A stretch of DNA of 22,650 nt, from NCBI GenBank assembly GCA_023423995.1, contig JAFAEL010000275.1, positions 1 through 22,650 of the forward strand, in the 5' to 3' direction. The position numbers and the translations under genes are program-made. The notes under the pieces were generated by a model that was not told where the DNA came from, searched no databases, and worked only from the letters and a program-made list of their open reading frames with translations. Positions 5,161-13,302 of this stretch are shown piece after piece (position 1 is the stretch's first letter; each line of letters opens with the position of its first letter). Origin of the DNA: Pseudomonadota bacterium (GTDB lineage: Bacteria > Pseudomonadota > Alphaproteobacteria > Rhizobiales > Beijerinckiaceae).

Positions 5161-6756
5161 TCAGGTCCGGCGGGCCAGGAAGGCCTGCGCCTCCTTCAGC
5201 TCCGGTCGGCTCGCCCCGCTCCCCTCCGTCAGGGTCATCGCCTTGCGGTAATGGTCCCGCGCACCGTCCAGGTCTCCCATACGCTCCGCGGCCTTCGCGG
5301 CCCCGAGGGTCGCCCCGAGGCGGTTCGGCTCCTTCTTGAGGGTGGTCTCGAAGGCGGTGCGGGCATCGCCGGCCATGCCGCGCTCGAGCAGCATGGCGCC
5401 CAGGAGTTCGCGGGCCGGCACGACCGGACCCGGTGTGACGATCGACTTCTCCGTCCGGTCCTCCATGTCGGCGGCAAGGGACAGCGCCACGAGCGCGTCG
5501 TCGGGCCGGTTCTCGGCGAGCGCCAGCCAGGCCTCCGCGACCCGGCGCTGGATGTCGACCTGCTCGGCCCAATAGGCGTCTTTCGCCTCCGTGAGCTTGT
5601 CCCTGAGCTCGCCGAGCCGGGCGATATCCGCCCGTGCCGCCTCGATGCGACCGGTGCGGGCGGCGCCGAGCGCGCGGGCGAAATGGACCTGCGAATCCGC
5701 GTAGGGGAAGCGGCTCGGCCGCACCGGCAGGTTCGCCGCCCCCTCCCAATCGCCGCGCTCGACGGCGTAGCGCGCCTGGCTCGCCGCCACCGCGAACCAG
5801 CCGGTCCGGACGTCCGGGCTGTACCCGGCCACGGCCAGCATCTCGTCCAGCACCTTGCGGGCCTGCGCGTCGTCCGCGACCTGCAGGTAGGCGTAGACCA
5901 TGTAGTCCATCGCGTGGAGCTGCTCGTGCGGCTCGCGCGTGCCCTTGGCGGCCTCGGCCGAGGCCCGGTTCGCGGCGATCGAGTCGCGCCAGTAGCCGAC
6001 GCGCGTAAAGACGTGGGACGGCATGTGCTGCGCGTGCGGCGCGGCCGGCGCGATCTGGGCATAGCGCTTGGCCGCATCGAGTCCCCGCTGGGCGATGGGC
6101 GGATAGTCGTAGAGGTGGATGAGGTAGTGCGCGACGCCCGGATGCCGCGGCTGCCGCTCGAAGATGGGCTCCAGGATCGCCGCGCCCTTCAGCTGCCGCG
6201 CATAGGTCTTGTCCGTCGGGACATGCGCGACGTTGAGGGCGATCGCATAGGCGATCTGCGCCTCGTCGTCGTCCGGGTAGCGCCCGGCCAGCTCCTCGAC
6301 GTTCACGAGATAGGCCTCGACGCGCTCCTTGAACGGCCGTTCCTTCGGGCCCGCATAGAAGGCGAGGAGCGTCTCGATGTAGTCGCGCTCGCGCTGCGTC
6401 TTGGCGCCCATCGCCCTCGCCTGTTCGAGGCTGGCGAGGCCGGCCGCGAGATTATCGGCCGGGGCCGGGAAGTGCGGGTTGAGCAGGAGGCTCTGCGCAA
6501 CGCCCCAGCGGGCAATGGCGCAGCTCGGGTCGGCCTCGAGCGCCGATTCGAACAATTCACGCGAGGCCCGGTACCAGAAGGAATGCTGGTAGCGCATGGC
6601 GCGATCGAAGCGGCGCTGGGCGACCTCGTTGCACGAGGTCTCGAAATGAACTTTCCCGAACTGGGCCTCCCCGGGATCCTCCGCTCTGGCGTCCGGCCCA
6701 GCAACAAACGTCGCGGCCGCCGCGATTGCGAGAACGCGAAGAGATACCCCGCCCAT
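5161..6756 (-). CDS. Secreted tetratricopeptide-repeat protein
   Basis: A protein of 531 residues with an N-terminal signal peptide (MGGVSLRVLAIAAAATFVAG…ARA), hence periplasmic. Helical TPR-like repeats run through it; the clearest are around residues 60-100 and near the C-terminus (AFETTLKKEPNRLGATLGAA, then ARDHYRKAM). The central part has His-rich motifs HYLIHLYD (His210, His214) and HAQHMPSHVF (His241, His244, His248), which I recall as typical of an uncharacterised bacterial TPR family of about this length. GGGAGG five bases before the ATG supports the start. It is followed after 18 bases by the secreted Cys protein. A role in envelope assembly or metal handling is inference. Confidence 0.85.
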   Translation of the reverse strand: MGGVSLRVLAIAAAATFVAGPDARAEDPGEAQFGKVHFETSCNEVAQRRFDRAMRYQHSFWYRASRELFESALEADPSCAIARWGVAQSLLLNPHFPAPADNLAAGLASLEQARAMGAKTQRERDYIETLLAFYAGPKERPFKERVEAYLVNVEELAGRYPDDDEAQIAYAIALNVAHVPTDKTYARQLKGAAILEPIFERQPRHPGVAHYLIHLYDYPPIAQRGLDAAKRYAQIAPAAPHAQHMPSHVFTRVGYWRDSIAANRASAEAAKGTREPHEQLHAMDYMVYAYLQVADDAQARKVLDEMLAVAGYSPDVRTGWFAVAASQARYAVERGDWEGAANLPVRPSRFPYADSQVHFARALGAARTGRIEAARADIARLGELRDKLTEAKDAYWAEQVDIQRRVAEAWLALAENRPDDALVALSLAADMEDRTEKSIVTPGPVVPARELLGAMLLERGMAGDARTAFETTLKKEPNRLGATLGAAKAAERMGDLDGARDHYRKAMTLTEGSGASRPELKEAQAFLARRT

Positions 6757-6868
6757 GCTCGCCTCCCTGAGACAGCGCCTAAATCACCCCTGATGAACAG
6801 CCCTCCTCACAATACCACCAGGTCTATTTCAGCGCGACCAAATCTCCGGACTTTGAATTCGTCCACTA

Positions 6869-6874
6869 TTATAG
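6869..6874 (-). promoter_or_regulatory. Consensus -10 box (TATAAT) upstream of the TPR operon
   Basis: TATAAT on the minus strand, in the AT-rich 159-base gap between the transglycosylase stop and the TPR start, about 112 bases before the ATG. No good -35 box is found 16-18 bases upstream. It would need an activator or be a chance match. Confidence 0.35.
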
Positions 6875-6915
6875 GCTGAGAGATCTACCTATTCGTACCC
6901 GGATCGGGCGACAGC

Positions 6916-7773
6916 CTAGGTGCGAAGAACCGCGCAGGCACCACCGGCAGAACGGATGCGGGTGCAGAGCGTATTCGCTTCCGTCCGCGTCTGCGCCGGG
7001 ACCCGCACGCGATAGAACAGGGCGCGGCCCCGGCTGCGCAGCCGCGAGCCGAGGATCATCGGCTGGACATCGCCCAGTACCGAGGCGAGACCCGCACGGT
7101 TTCGCGCATAGGAGGCGAGCGCGACCGACTTGGAGAAGTTGCCGGCAAGCTGCACGCCCCAGGGGGCCCGCGCGCCCTCCGCGATGATCGACAACCCGCC
7201 CCCGCCGCCACGGCGCAGTTCCGCCGTCACCTGCAGGCAGGGCTGGTCCGGCCGCCCCGCGGCATCGGGCGGAGTCGCGTTCGTCTTGCGCTCCTCGGCC
7301 CACTCCTCCGCCGAGCGGCCCGTGATCCGGATGACATAGCTGCGCGTCTCGTCCGGTAGCCCGCCGCGCCCGGCGAGCCAGTTCGTCACCCGCGTCGGCC
7401 CGCCGTTATAGGCGGCAGCGGCAAGCCCCAGATTGCCGAAGGCGCGCCGCAGATTCGCGATGAAGGAGGCTGCGGCCGGGATCGCTTGCTCGGGGTCAAA
7501 CGGATCGGCGAGGCCCCGCTCACGCGCGGTACCAGGCATGAACTGGGCGACGCCCTGCGCGCCGGCGGGACTGATCACCGCGGGGCGGAAGCTGCTCTCC
7601 TGCCAGATGAGGCGGGTCAGGAACCCGACCGGCACGGCGTGCTTGCCCGCAGCGCTCTCGATCAGGCGGCACAGGCTCTGTTCGAGCGTCTCGCCATCCG
7701 CGGCGGTTTGCGCCTCGGCGGCGCCGGCGGCCAGCAAGGCAAACGCGGCCACAGCCGCCCGGACGCGACGCAT
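6916..7773 (-). CDS. Lytic murein transglycosylase with C-terminal SPOR domain
   Basis: Periplasmic peptidoglycan-cleaving enzyme of 285 residues. A signal peptide (MRRVRAAVAAFALLAAGAAEAQ) is followed by an SLT (family 1) domain: catalytic Glu59 in LIWQESSF, then GAQGVAQFMPGTA and AAYNGG, all hallmark motifs. The final ~80 residues (WGVQLAGNFSKSVALASYAR…FYRVRVPAQTRTEANTLC) form a SPOR domain, which binds denuded glycan at division sites, so the protein probably works in septal wall remodelling. It starts 9 bases after the stop of the small unknown gene upstream and is probably co-transcribed with it. Confidence 0.93.
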   Translation of the reverse strand: MRRVRAAVAAFALLAAGAAEAQTAADGETLEQSLCRLIESAAGKHAVPVGFLTRLIWQESSFRPAVISPAGAQGVAQFMPGTARERGLADPFDPEQAIPAAASFIANLRRAFGNLGLAAAAYNGGPTRVTNWLAGRGGLPDETRSYVIRITGRSAEEWAEERKTNATPPDAAGRPDQPCLQVTAELRRGGGGGLSIIAEGARAPWGVQLAGNFSKSVALASYARNRAGLASVLGDVQPMILGSRLRSRGRALFYRVRVPAQTRTEANTLCTRIRSAGGACAVLRT

Positions 7774-7782
7774 GCCGGGCCG

Positions 7783-8103
7783 TTACGGCTCAGCACGCTC
7801 GATCGCGGCCAGGAGCTCCGCGTCCCCGAGGCGCTCCCAGTCCGGCGGAAGCGGCACGCGGCGGGACCTGGCGCCGCCCGAGGGCGTGCAGACCACCTCG
7901 ACCTTGCCGGTTTCGCCCACCGTCGCGGCCTCGCGCTTCTCCGGATCGTTGCCGAGCCCGGCGAAGGCCTGGATGCAGGTCCAGGTCCTGCCTTTCCCGT
8001 CCGTGACCTCGCGCCCTTCAGCTCCCATCCCGGCCGGCCTCTCCGCCTCGCAGGCCCGATCGCCGGGCCCCATCCGCAACGCGGAGGCCGGCCCGCGGTT
8101 CAC
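7783..8103 (-). CDS. Small conserved protein of unknown function
   Basis: Up to 106 residues from the GTG at 8103. I recognise no named family. The part that looks genuine is the C-terminal 80 residues, starting around MGAEGREVTDGKGRTWTCIQAF, with two cysteines (WTC and VVCTPSGG) and a final helix (LGDAELLAAIERA). An internal ATG at 8031 preceded by GGAGAGG may be the true start (82 residues). It sits 20 bases after the MDR oxidoreductase and 9 bases before the transglycosylase, so it is probably in one transcript with them. No signal peptide is seen. Confidence 0.6.
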   Translation of the reverse strand: MNRGPASALRMGPGDRACEAERPAGMGAEGREVTDGKGRTWTCIQAFAGLGNDPEKREAATVGETGKVEVVCTPSGGARSRRVPLPPDWERLGDAELLAAIERAEP

Positions 8104-8123
8104 GGGCCGGCCGGCCCTTGGGC

Positions 8124-9143
8124 CTACGACACCTTCACGAGGAGCTTGCCGATGTTGCGCCCCTTCAGGAGCCCCATGAAGGCCTCCGGGGCGTTCTCCA
8201 GGCCCTCGACCACGTCCTCGAGGTAGTGCACGCGCCCTTCCTTCACCCAGGCGCTCATGTCCCGGGCGAAGTCCGCCTCGTCGGCGGCGAAGTCCCAGAC
8301 GATGAAGCCCCGGAGCGTCAGGCGCTTGCGCAGCACGGCGCCCATGAGCTGCGGGGTGCGGTCGGGCCCGGGCGGCAGTTCGGTGTCGTTATAGTGGGAG
8401 ACGATCCCACAGACGGGCACGCGGGCGAAGTCGTTGAGCAGCGGGAACACCGCATCCCACACCTTCCCGCCGACATTCTCGAAATAGACGTCGATGCCGT
8501 TCGGGCAGGCCTTCGCGAGTTGCTCGGCCATATCCGGCGCACGATGGTCGATGGCCGCATCGAAGCCGAACTTCTCCGTGAGCAGCCGGCACTTCTCCGG
8601 CCCGCCGGCGATCCCGACGGCGCGGGCGTCGTGGATCTTGGCGATCTGCCCGACGGCCGACCCGACAGGGCCGGTCGCGGCGGCGACCACCAGGGTCTCG
8701 CCCGCCTTGGGGCGGCCGATGTTCCGCAAGCCCGTATAGGCCGTCATGCCCGGCATCCCGAGCACGCCGAGGGCCGTCTGCACCGGCGCCTTGGCCGGAT
8801 CGAGCCGGCGCAGGCCTTTGCCGTTCGAGAGCGCATAATCCTGCCAGCCGGAATGGCTGAGCACGATATCGCCCTCGCGGAACGCATTGTTGCGGGACGC
8901 GACGATCTCGCCGACCGTGCCGCCCTCCATGACGGCGCCGACCTCGACGGGCTTGGCATAGGATTTCGCCGCGCTCATGCGGCCCCGCATGTAAGGATCG
9001 AGCGACAGCCACTTCGTCCGGATGAGCACCTCGCCCTCAGCCGGCTGCGAGACCGGACCTGTCTCGATGCGGAAATTCTCCGGCTTCGGTTCGCCCTCCG
9101 GGCGGCTCGCAAGAATGACGCGGCGGTTCTGAGTTTCGGTCAT
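8124..9143 (-). CDS. NADP-dependent MDR oxidoreductase (CurA/prostaglandin-reductase type)
   Basis: A protein of 339 residues, full length for the zinc-independent medium-chain dehydrogenase/reductase subfamily of leukotriene B4 12-hydroxydehydrogenase and CurA. These enzymes use NADPH to reduce double bonds of alpha,beta-unsaturated carbonyl compounds (family knowledge). Visible: WLSLDPYMRGRM near the N-terminus (subfamily signature), nucleotide-binding AATGPVGSAVGQ around 155-167, YFENVGG, and a C-terminal KGRNIGKLLV. No zinc-binding cysteine set is present. GGGAG precedes the ATG. Cytoplasmic; probably detoxifies reactive enals. Confidence 0.92.
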   Translation of the reverse strand: MTETQNRRVILASRPEGEPKPENFRIETGPVSQPAEGEVLIRTKWLSLDPYMRGRMSAAKSYAKPVEVGAVMEGGTVGEIVASRNNAFREGDIVLSHSGWQDYALSNGKGLRRLDPAKAPVQTALGVLGMPGMTAYTGLRNIGRPKAGETLVVAAATGPVGSAVGQIAKIHDARAVGIAGGPEKCRLLTEKFGFDAAIDHRAPDMAEQLAKACPNGIDVYFENVGGKVWDAVFPLLNDFARVPVCGIVSHYNDTELPPGPDRTPQLMGAVLRKRLTLRGFIVWDFAADEADFARDMSAWVKEGRVHYLEDVVEGLENAPEAFMGLLKGRNIGKLLVKVS

Positions 9144-9246
9144 GAGAGGCTCCCTACCGGCATCGATCTAGCCCGTCTCGCGCCGAAGTGCGATGGCGAC
9201 CAGCCCGCTGGCCTCGAACGGGGGTCCGGCGAACGCGGCGCACCGC

Positions 9247-10485
9247 TCAGGGCGCGCCGACGCAATTCGCGTAGAAGGTCGTGGTCGCCGGCCAGTCCGA
9301 GAAGACGCCGAGGACGCCTACGTCACGATAGAGGACATCGAGCAGGGCCAGCATGTCGCCGTCGCGATCCACCACGGGCTTGATCGTCTGGTAGTAGTAG
9401 CCGCCGCCATTCTTCAGCGGCCCTGAGCGCTCGAGCGACCAGGTGATCAGCCCAAGCCCGGCCTTCTTCGCTTCCAGCGCATAGGCGGAGGGCACGATGC
9501 GGCCGCCATCCCCGACGGTGACCAGCATGGACAGCGGAGGCGCGAGGATCTTCACGCCGCGCTGCTTGAGCTCGGCCATGCCGGGCTTCCAGGTCTCCGG
9601 CTTCATGTTGTCGAAGGATTTGTCGGCATCGTCCTGCTCGTCCAGGAAGACCGCCTGCCTGCCGAATTCGGGCTCCTTCTCCAGCCAGTAAAGCACGTCC
9701 CGGAGCTGGAAGCTCTGCGGGTAGACGTCGGAGGCGGGGATACCGGCCTCCTTGTACTCGTCGATGAGTTGCTGGGCGTAGTTGTCCTGGGTGTAGCTGC
9801 CCTCGAATGGCATCGGCACCTCTGGCGCCTTCAGCTCGGGTGTGAACTTGCGGCCGAGCGACTTCACCAGCGCAATGTATTCCTTGTGCGTCATCAGCGT
9901 GCCGGTGGTGGCGTAGAGGTCCGTCCGCCAGCGCGGGGTGGCGTTCATGAAGGCCTCGACCGTGGTCGCGCTCGGGTCGGAGGCGTCCATCTTGCCGTTG
10001 AGGGTCTTGAACTCGGCGAGCGTCAGGTCGCTCGTGCAGCACTTGGCCGAGGCCTTGCGGCCGGTCGCGGGATCGGCCGGCTGGAAGCCCTGCGTGCATT
10101 TCGCTGCAAGCTCGGGCTTCGCGAGGATGTTCGTCGTCGTATGCAGGTCGCATTGCGCGTGCCGGCAGACGAGCTGGCGGTCCTTGGTGAAGGCGACGTC
10201 GCACTCGATGATGCCGGCGCCCATCCGGGCGGCCGCCATGATGCCCTCGCGCGTGTGCTCCGGAAATTGCAGCGGGGCGCCGCGATGCGAGATGGAGAAG
10301 TTGCGCGTCGTGTAGGTCCGATCCGGGCCGCATTGCCTGAGCCGGTCCTGGACGGGACCGGGCTTCATCGAATCGACGAGGTAGAAGGGCCGCGGGCCGA
10401 CCTGCGCGGGCGGCCCCTCCGCCGCCTGTCCTATCCCCGTCGCGACCATCATGGCCGCCGCCCCGAAGCTCGCCCAGTACCGCAT
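9247..10485 (-). CDS. Secreted glycerophosphodiester phosphodiesterase
   Basis: A protein of 412 residues that hydrolyses glycerophosphodiesters to glycerol 3-phosphate and an alcohol. The signal peptide ([22 protein letters not shown]) places it in the periplasm. The GDPD catalytic set is visible: His67-Arg68-Gly in ISHRGAP, the PEHTREG segment, Glu94 and Asp96 in IIECDV, and His109 in VCRHAQC. Length is that of the longer periplasmic GlpQ-like enzymes, with an insertion containing [13 protein letters not shown] lies before the ATG. The gap to the aminotransferase stop is 58 bases; no phosphate-transport genes are nearby. Confidence 0.92.
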   Translation of the reverse strand: MRYWASFGAAAMMVATGIGQAAEGPPAQVGPRPFYLVDSMKPGPVQDRLRQCGPDRTYTTRNFSISHRGAPLQFPEHTREGIMAAARMGAGIIECDVAFTKDRQLVCRHAQCDLHTTTNILAKPELAAKCTQGFQPADPATGRKASAKCCTSDLTLAEFKTLNGKMDASDPSATTVEAFMNATPRWRTDLYATTGTLMTHKEYIALVKSLGRKFTPELKAPEVPMPFEGSYTQDNYAQQLIDEYKEAGIPASDVYPQSFQLRDVLYWLEKEPEFGRQAVFLDEQDDADKSFDNMKPETWKPGMAELKQRGVKILAPPLSMLVTVGDGGRIVPSAYALEAKKAGLGLITWSLERSGPLKNGGGYYYQTIKPVVDRDGDMLALLDVLYRDVGVLGVFSDWPATTTFYANCVGAP

Positions 10486-10543
10486 CGCTTTCTCCCGGAT
10501 TGCGCGGGGTTAGTCGGGGCGCGTGACAGCCGCGTGAAAGCGC

Positions 10544-11767
10544 CTAGCGCCGAACGTTCCCGCCATGCGCCGGCACGCCCGTATGCTCGAAGGAGATGCG
10601 GGCGAGCTTCGCCACCCCGGCCTGGATGTCCTCGACCGAGGGCAGCGCGAAGCAGAGCCGCATGTAGCTCTTCGCGCTCTCGGGATCGCAGGCCCATTCG
10701 GGGCCGGGATTGAAGGCGACGCCCTCGTCCAGCGCGGCCTTGGCGAAGCTGCGGACATCGATGCTGTCCGGCAGCTTCAGCCAGACGAAGATCCCGCCCT
10801 GCGGCACGAAGATCTCGGCAGCCGTGCCGAATTCGCGCTCGAGCGCCTCGACGATTGCGTCGAGCTTCAGCTTCAGGGCTGGCGTGAGCTCGGTGAGGTG
10901 ATCGTCGAACCTGTCGCGGACGAACTCCGCCACGACCATCTGCTCGAGCGCGCCGGAGCCGGCATCGCTCTTCGCCGCGAGAAGCTGTCCGAGCACCCGC
11001 CAATCCGCCACCACGTAGCCGATGCGCAGGGCTGGCGCGAGCGACTTGGAGAACGAGCCGATATGGATCACCCGGGAGGGGTCGAGCGCATAAAGCGCGG
11101 GCGGCCGCTCCCCGGACCAGACGAGATCGGCGTAGCACTCGTCCTCCCAGATCGGCACCCCGAACTCGCGCGAGAGCGCGAGAAGCTCATGGCGGCGCTC
11201 GAGGCTCATGATCGAGCCGGTCGGGTTCTGCACGGTCGGGATCGTGTAGATGTATTTCGGCCGGACGCCCCTGCCGCGCAGATCCTCGAGGATCGCCCGC
11301 AGGCGGTCGGTGCGGATGCCGCCCTCGTCGAGCGGCGCGCCGATCACGTTGGCGCCGAGCTTCTGCACCTTCGTGATCGCGCCGCCATAGGTGAACTCCT
11401 CCAGGATCACGGTATCGCCCGGAGCCAGGAACAAGCCGTTGATGAGGTCCATGGCCTGAAGCGAGCCGGAGGTGAGCATCACGTCGTCGGGCCGGCACCG
11501 GATGCCGCTCCGTGCCGCGAGCTTCTCGGCCACGAATTCCCGCAGCGGCTCGTAGCCCTGCGGCGCCCCGCCCAGATAGTACATGCCCAGGCGGTGGCCC
11601 TGGCTGCGCAGCACGCGTGCGGCAGCCTCCGCGAGGTCGCTCGCCGGAACCTGCGCCGGATCGTTGTGCCCGAAGACGAAATTGTAGCGCGGCAGCCCTG
11701 CGAAGGGCGCGACCGGATCCGGCAGGCCGCTGCGGAACAGGTCGGCAAAGGCGAAGGTCTGCTGCAT
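10544..11767 (-). CDS. PLP-dependent aminotransferase, class I/II (LysN/MocR-like)
   Basis: A protein of 407 residues with fold-type I aminotransferase features: YYLGGAPQGYEPLREFVA near the N-terminus, LTSGSLQAMDLI, PTVQNPTGSIMS, the Asp in WEDECYADL, and the PLP lysine Lys241 in HIGSFSKSLAPALRIGY. The closest types are 2-aminoadipate or valine-pyruvate-like transaminases and the catalytic domain of MocR regulators, but there is no GntR DNA-binding domain. The substrate is not predictable. GGGAGGA precedes the ATG. It is divergent from the acyltransferase cassette across 155 bases that contain a perfect palindrome. Confidence 0.9.
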   Translation of the reverse strand: MQQTFAFADLFRSGLPDPVAPFAGLPRYNFVFGHNDPAQVPASDLAEAAARVLRSQGHRLGMYYLGGAPQGYEPLREFVAEKLAARSGIRCRPDDVMLTSGSLQAMDLINGLFLAPGDTVILEEFTYGGAITKVQKLGANVIGAPLDEGGIRTDRLRAILEDLRGRGVRPKYIYTIPTVQNPTGSIMSLERRHELLALSREFGVPIWEDECYADLVWSGERPPALYALDPSRVIHIGSFSKSLAPALRIGYVVADWRVLGQLLAAKSDAGSGALEQMVVAEFVRDRFDDHLTELTPALKLKLDAIVEALEREFGTAAEIFVPQGGIFVWLKLPDSIDVRSFAKAALDEGVAFNPGPEWACDPESAKSYMRLCFALPSVEDIQAGVAKLARISFEHTGVPAHGGNVRR

Positions 11768-11856
11768 TCTTCCTCCCGGGTCGCGTCTGTCGCGCGATCA
11801 CCCACGCCCCTGTAGCGCCTTGCGTGCGTTCGTCAAAAACGCGGCGGCGCGAAAAT

Positions 11857-11879
11857 GCGAGACAAGCGACTTGTCTCGC
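11857..11879. promoter_or_regulatory. Perfect 10+3+10 inverted repeat, candidate operator
   Basis: GCGAGACAAG (11857-11866), spacer CGA, CTTGTCTCGC (11870-11879). It is located 44 bases before the acyltransferase start and 90 bases before the aminotransferase start. The size and symmetry fit a homodimeric regulator such as a TetR-family repressor (inference). As RNA it would also form a hairpin in the leader of a transcript starting upstream. No regulator gene is adjacent. Confidence 0.5.
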
Positions 11880-11922
11880 CGGCCCGCGGGCGAGAACCTA
11901 GGATGGATCGGCCCGCCGCCTC

Positions 11923-13302
11923 ATGCTCTTCAACTCGCTTGTCTTCCTTCTGATCTTCCTGCCTGCGGCGTGGCTCGGCCATGCGGCCGTCCTGCGCGCC
12001 GCGCCGGGCCTGAGGACCGCCTATCTGGTCCTCGTCTCCTCCGTCTTCTACGGCTTCTTCGACCTCCGCTTCGTCCCGCTGCTCGGCGCCTCCATCCTCC
12101 TGAACTGGCTGCTCGCAGGCGCCTTCGTGCGTTCCGAGCGGAAGCCGCTGGTCGCGGCGGGGATCGCCGCAAACCTGCTTCTGCTCGGGATCTTCAAGTA
12201 TCTCGACTTCTTCGCGGACCTTCTGACGCTCCTTCCGGGCGTCACGCTGCCCCGCTACGGGCTCGCCTTTCCGCTCGGCATCTCGTTCTTCACGTTTCAG
12301 CACATCATGTATCTGAGCGACTTGCGGTCGGGCCGCACGGGGCATGTCGGGCTGCTCGACTACGCGCTCTACATCGCGTTCTTTCCCCGCATCATCGCGG
12401 GGCCGCTGGTGCGACCGGCGGAGCTCTTCCCGCAACTTGCGGAACGGCCGACCCCGCCCTCCGCCGAGACCGTCGCACGCGGGCTCGCGCTTCTCGTCTT
12501 CGGCTTGTCGAAGAAGGTCTTCATCGGCGACCCGCTCGGCACCTATGTCGACCCGATCTACGCGCGCGTAGCCGCCGGCACCGACCCGACGATGCTGGAG
12601 GCCTGGCAGGCGATGCTCGGCTACACGTTCCAGCTCTATTTCGACTTCTCGGGCTATACCGACATGGCGCTCGGCCTCGCGCTCCTGTTCGGGATCGTCC
12701 TGCCGCAGAACTTCGACGCCCCCTACAGGTCCGTGTCGATCCAAGATTTCTGGCGGCGCTGGCACATCACGCTGTCGTTCTTCCTGCGCGACTACCTCTA
12801 CATCCCGTTCGGCGGAAACCGGCACGGCCTGCCGCGGCAGGTTCTCGCCCTCTTCGCCACCATGGCGCTGGGCGGCCTCTGGCACGGGGCGGGCTGGACC
12901 TTCGTGGCCTGGGGCGCGCTGCACGGCGCCGCGCTCGGCGTCCACCTCCTCTGGCGCAAAGGCGGGCGGTCGATGCCGAAGGCGGCGGGCTGGGGCCTCA
13001 CCTTCGCCTTCGTGGCGCTCGCCTGGGTGCTGTTCCGGGCTCCGAGCTTCGAGGCGGCGACGGCCGTCTATGCCGGGCTCACGGGCCTCACGGCGGCCGG
13101 GATCGGCAGCGCGCCCTCGGAGTTCTGGCGGTTGCTCGCCCTGGCGATCGCGCTCGCGACCCTAGGCCCGACTGCATGGAAACTGTCCCGCGGACTGCCC
13201 CCGCTGCGCTGGGCCGGCGCGCTCGTGGCGCTCCTTCTCGCGGCGGTTCTCCTGAAGGTCGGCGACGATACCAATGCCGATTTCATCTATGCCCAGTTCT
13301 GA
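11923..13302 (+). CDS. MBOAT family O-acyltransferase (AlgI-like)
   Basis: Integral membrane acyltransferase of 459 residues, of the AlgI/DltB/PatA type that passes acyl (usually acetyl) groups across the inner membrane to surface glycans. Many hydrophobic helices start at the N-terminus (MLFNSLVFLLIFLPAAWLG). Family motifs: SSVFYGFFD, PLGISFFTFQHIMYL, FPRIIAGPL, FDFSGYTDMALG, DFWRRWHITLSFFLRDYLY, the catalytic His321 in GLWHGAGW and His334 in GALHG. The target polymer is unknown, as no polysaccharide synthesis genes are in view. It overlaps the next gene by 29 bases, indicating an operon. The ribosome site before the ATG is weak. Confidence 0.93.
   Translation: MLFNSLVFLLIFLPAAWLGHAAVLRAAPGLRTAYLVLVSSVFYGFFDLRFVPLLGASILLNWLLAGAFVRSERKPLVAAGIAANLLLLGIFKYLDFFADLLTLLPGVTLPRYGLAFPLGISFFTFQHIMYLSDLRSGRTGHVGLLDYALYIAFFPRIIAGPLVRPAELFPQLAERPTPPSAETVARGLALLVFGLSKKVFIGDPLGTYVDPIYARVAAGTDPTMLEAWQAMLGYTFQLYFDFSGYTDMALGLALLFGIVLPQNFDAPYRSVSIQDFWRRWHITLSFFLRDYLYIPFGGNRHGLPRQVLALFATMALGGLWHGAGWTFVAWGALHGAALGVHLLWRKGGRSMPKAAGWGLTFAFVALAWVLFRAPSFEAATAVYAGLTGLTAAGIGSAPSEFWRLLALAIALATLGPTAWKLSRGLPPLRWAGALVALLLAAVLLKVGDDTNADFIYAQF

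Noticed and set aside
4624..6879. Plus-strand frame of 751 codons across the TPR and Cys-protein genes
   Set aside because: Arg/Gly/Asp-rich antisense shadow without domain resemblance; both minus-strand genes have signal peptides and ribosome sites.
11833..12945. Minus-strand frame of 370 codons opposite the MBOAT gene
   Set aside because: Glu/Arg/Gln-rich shadow; the plus strand encodes all MBOAT motifs.
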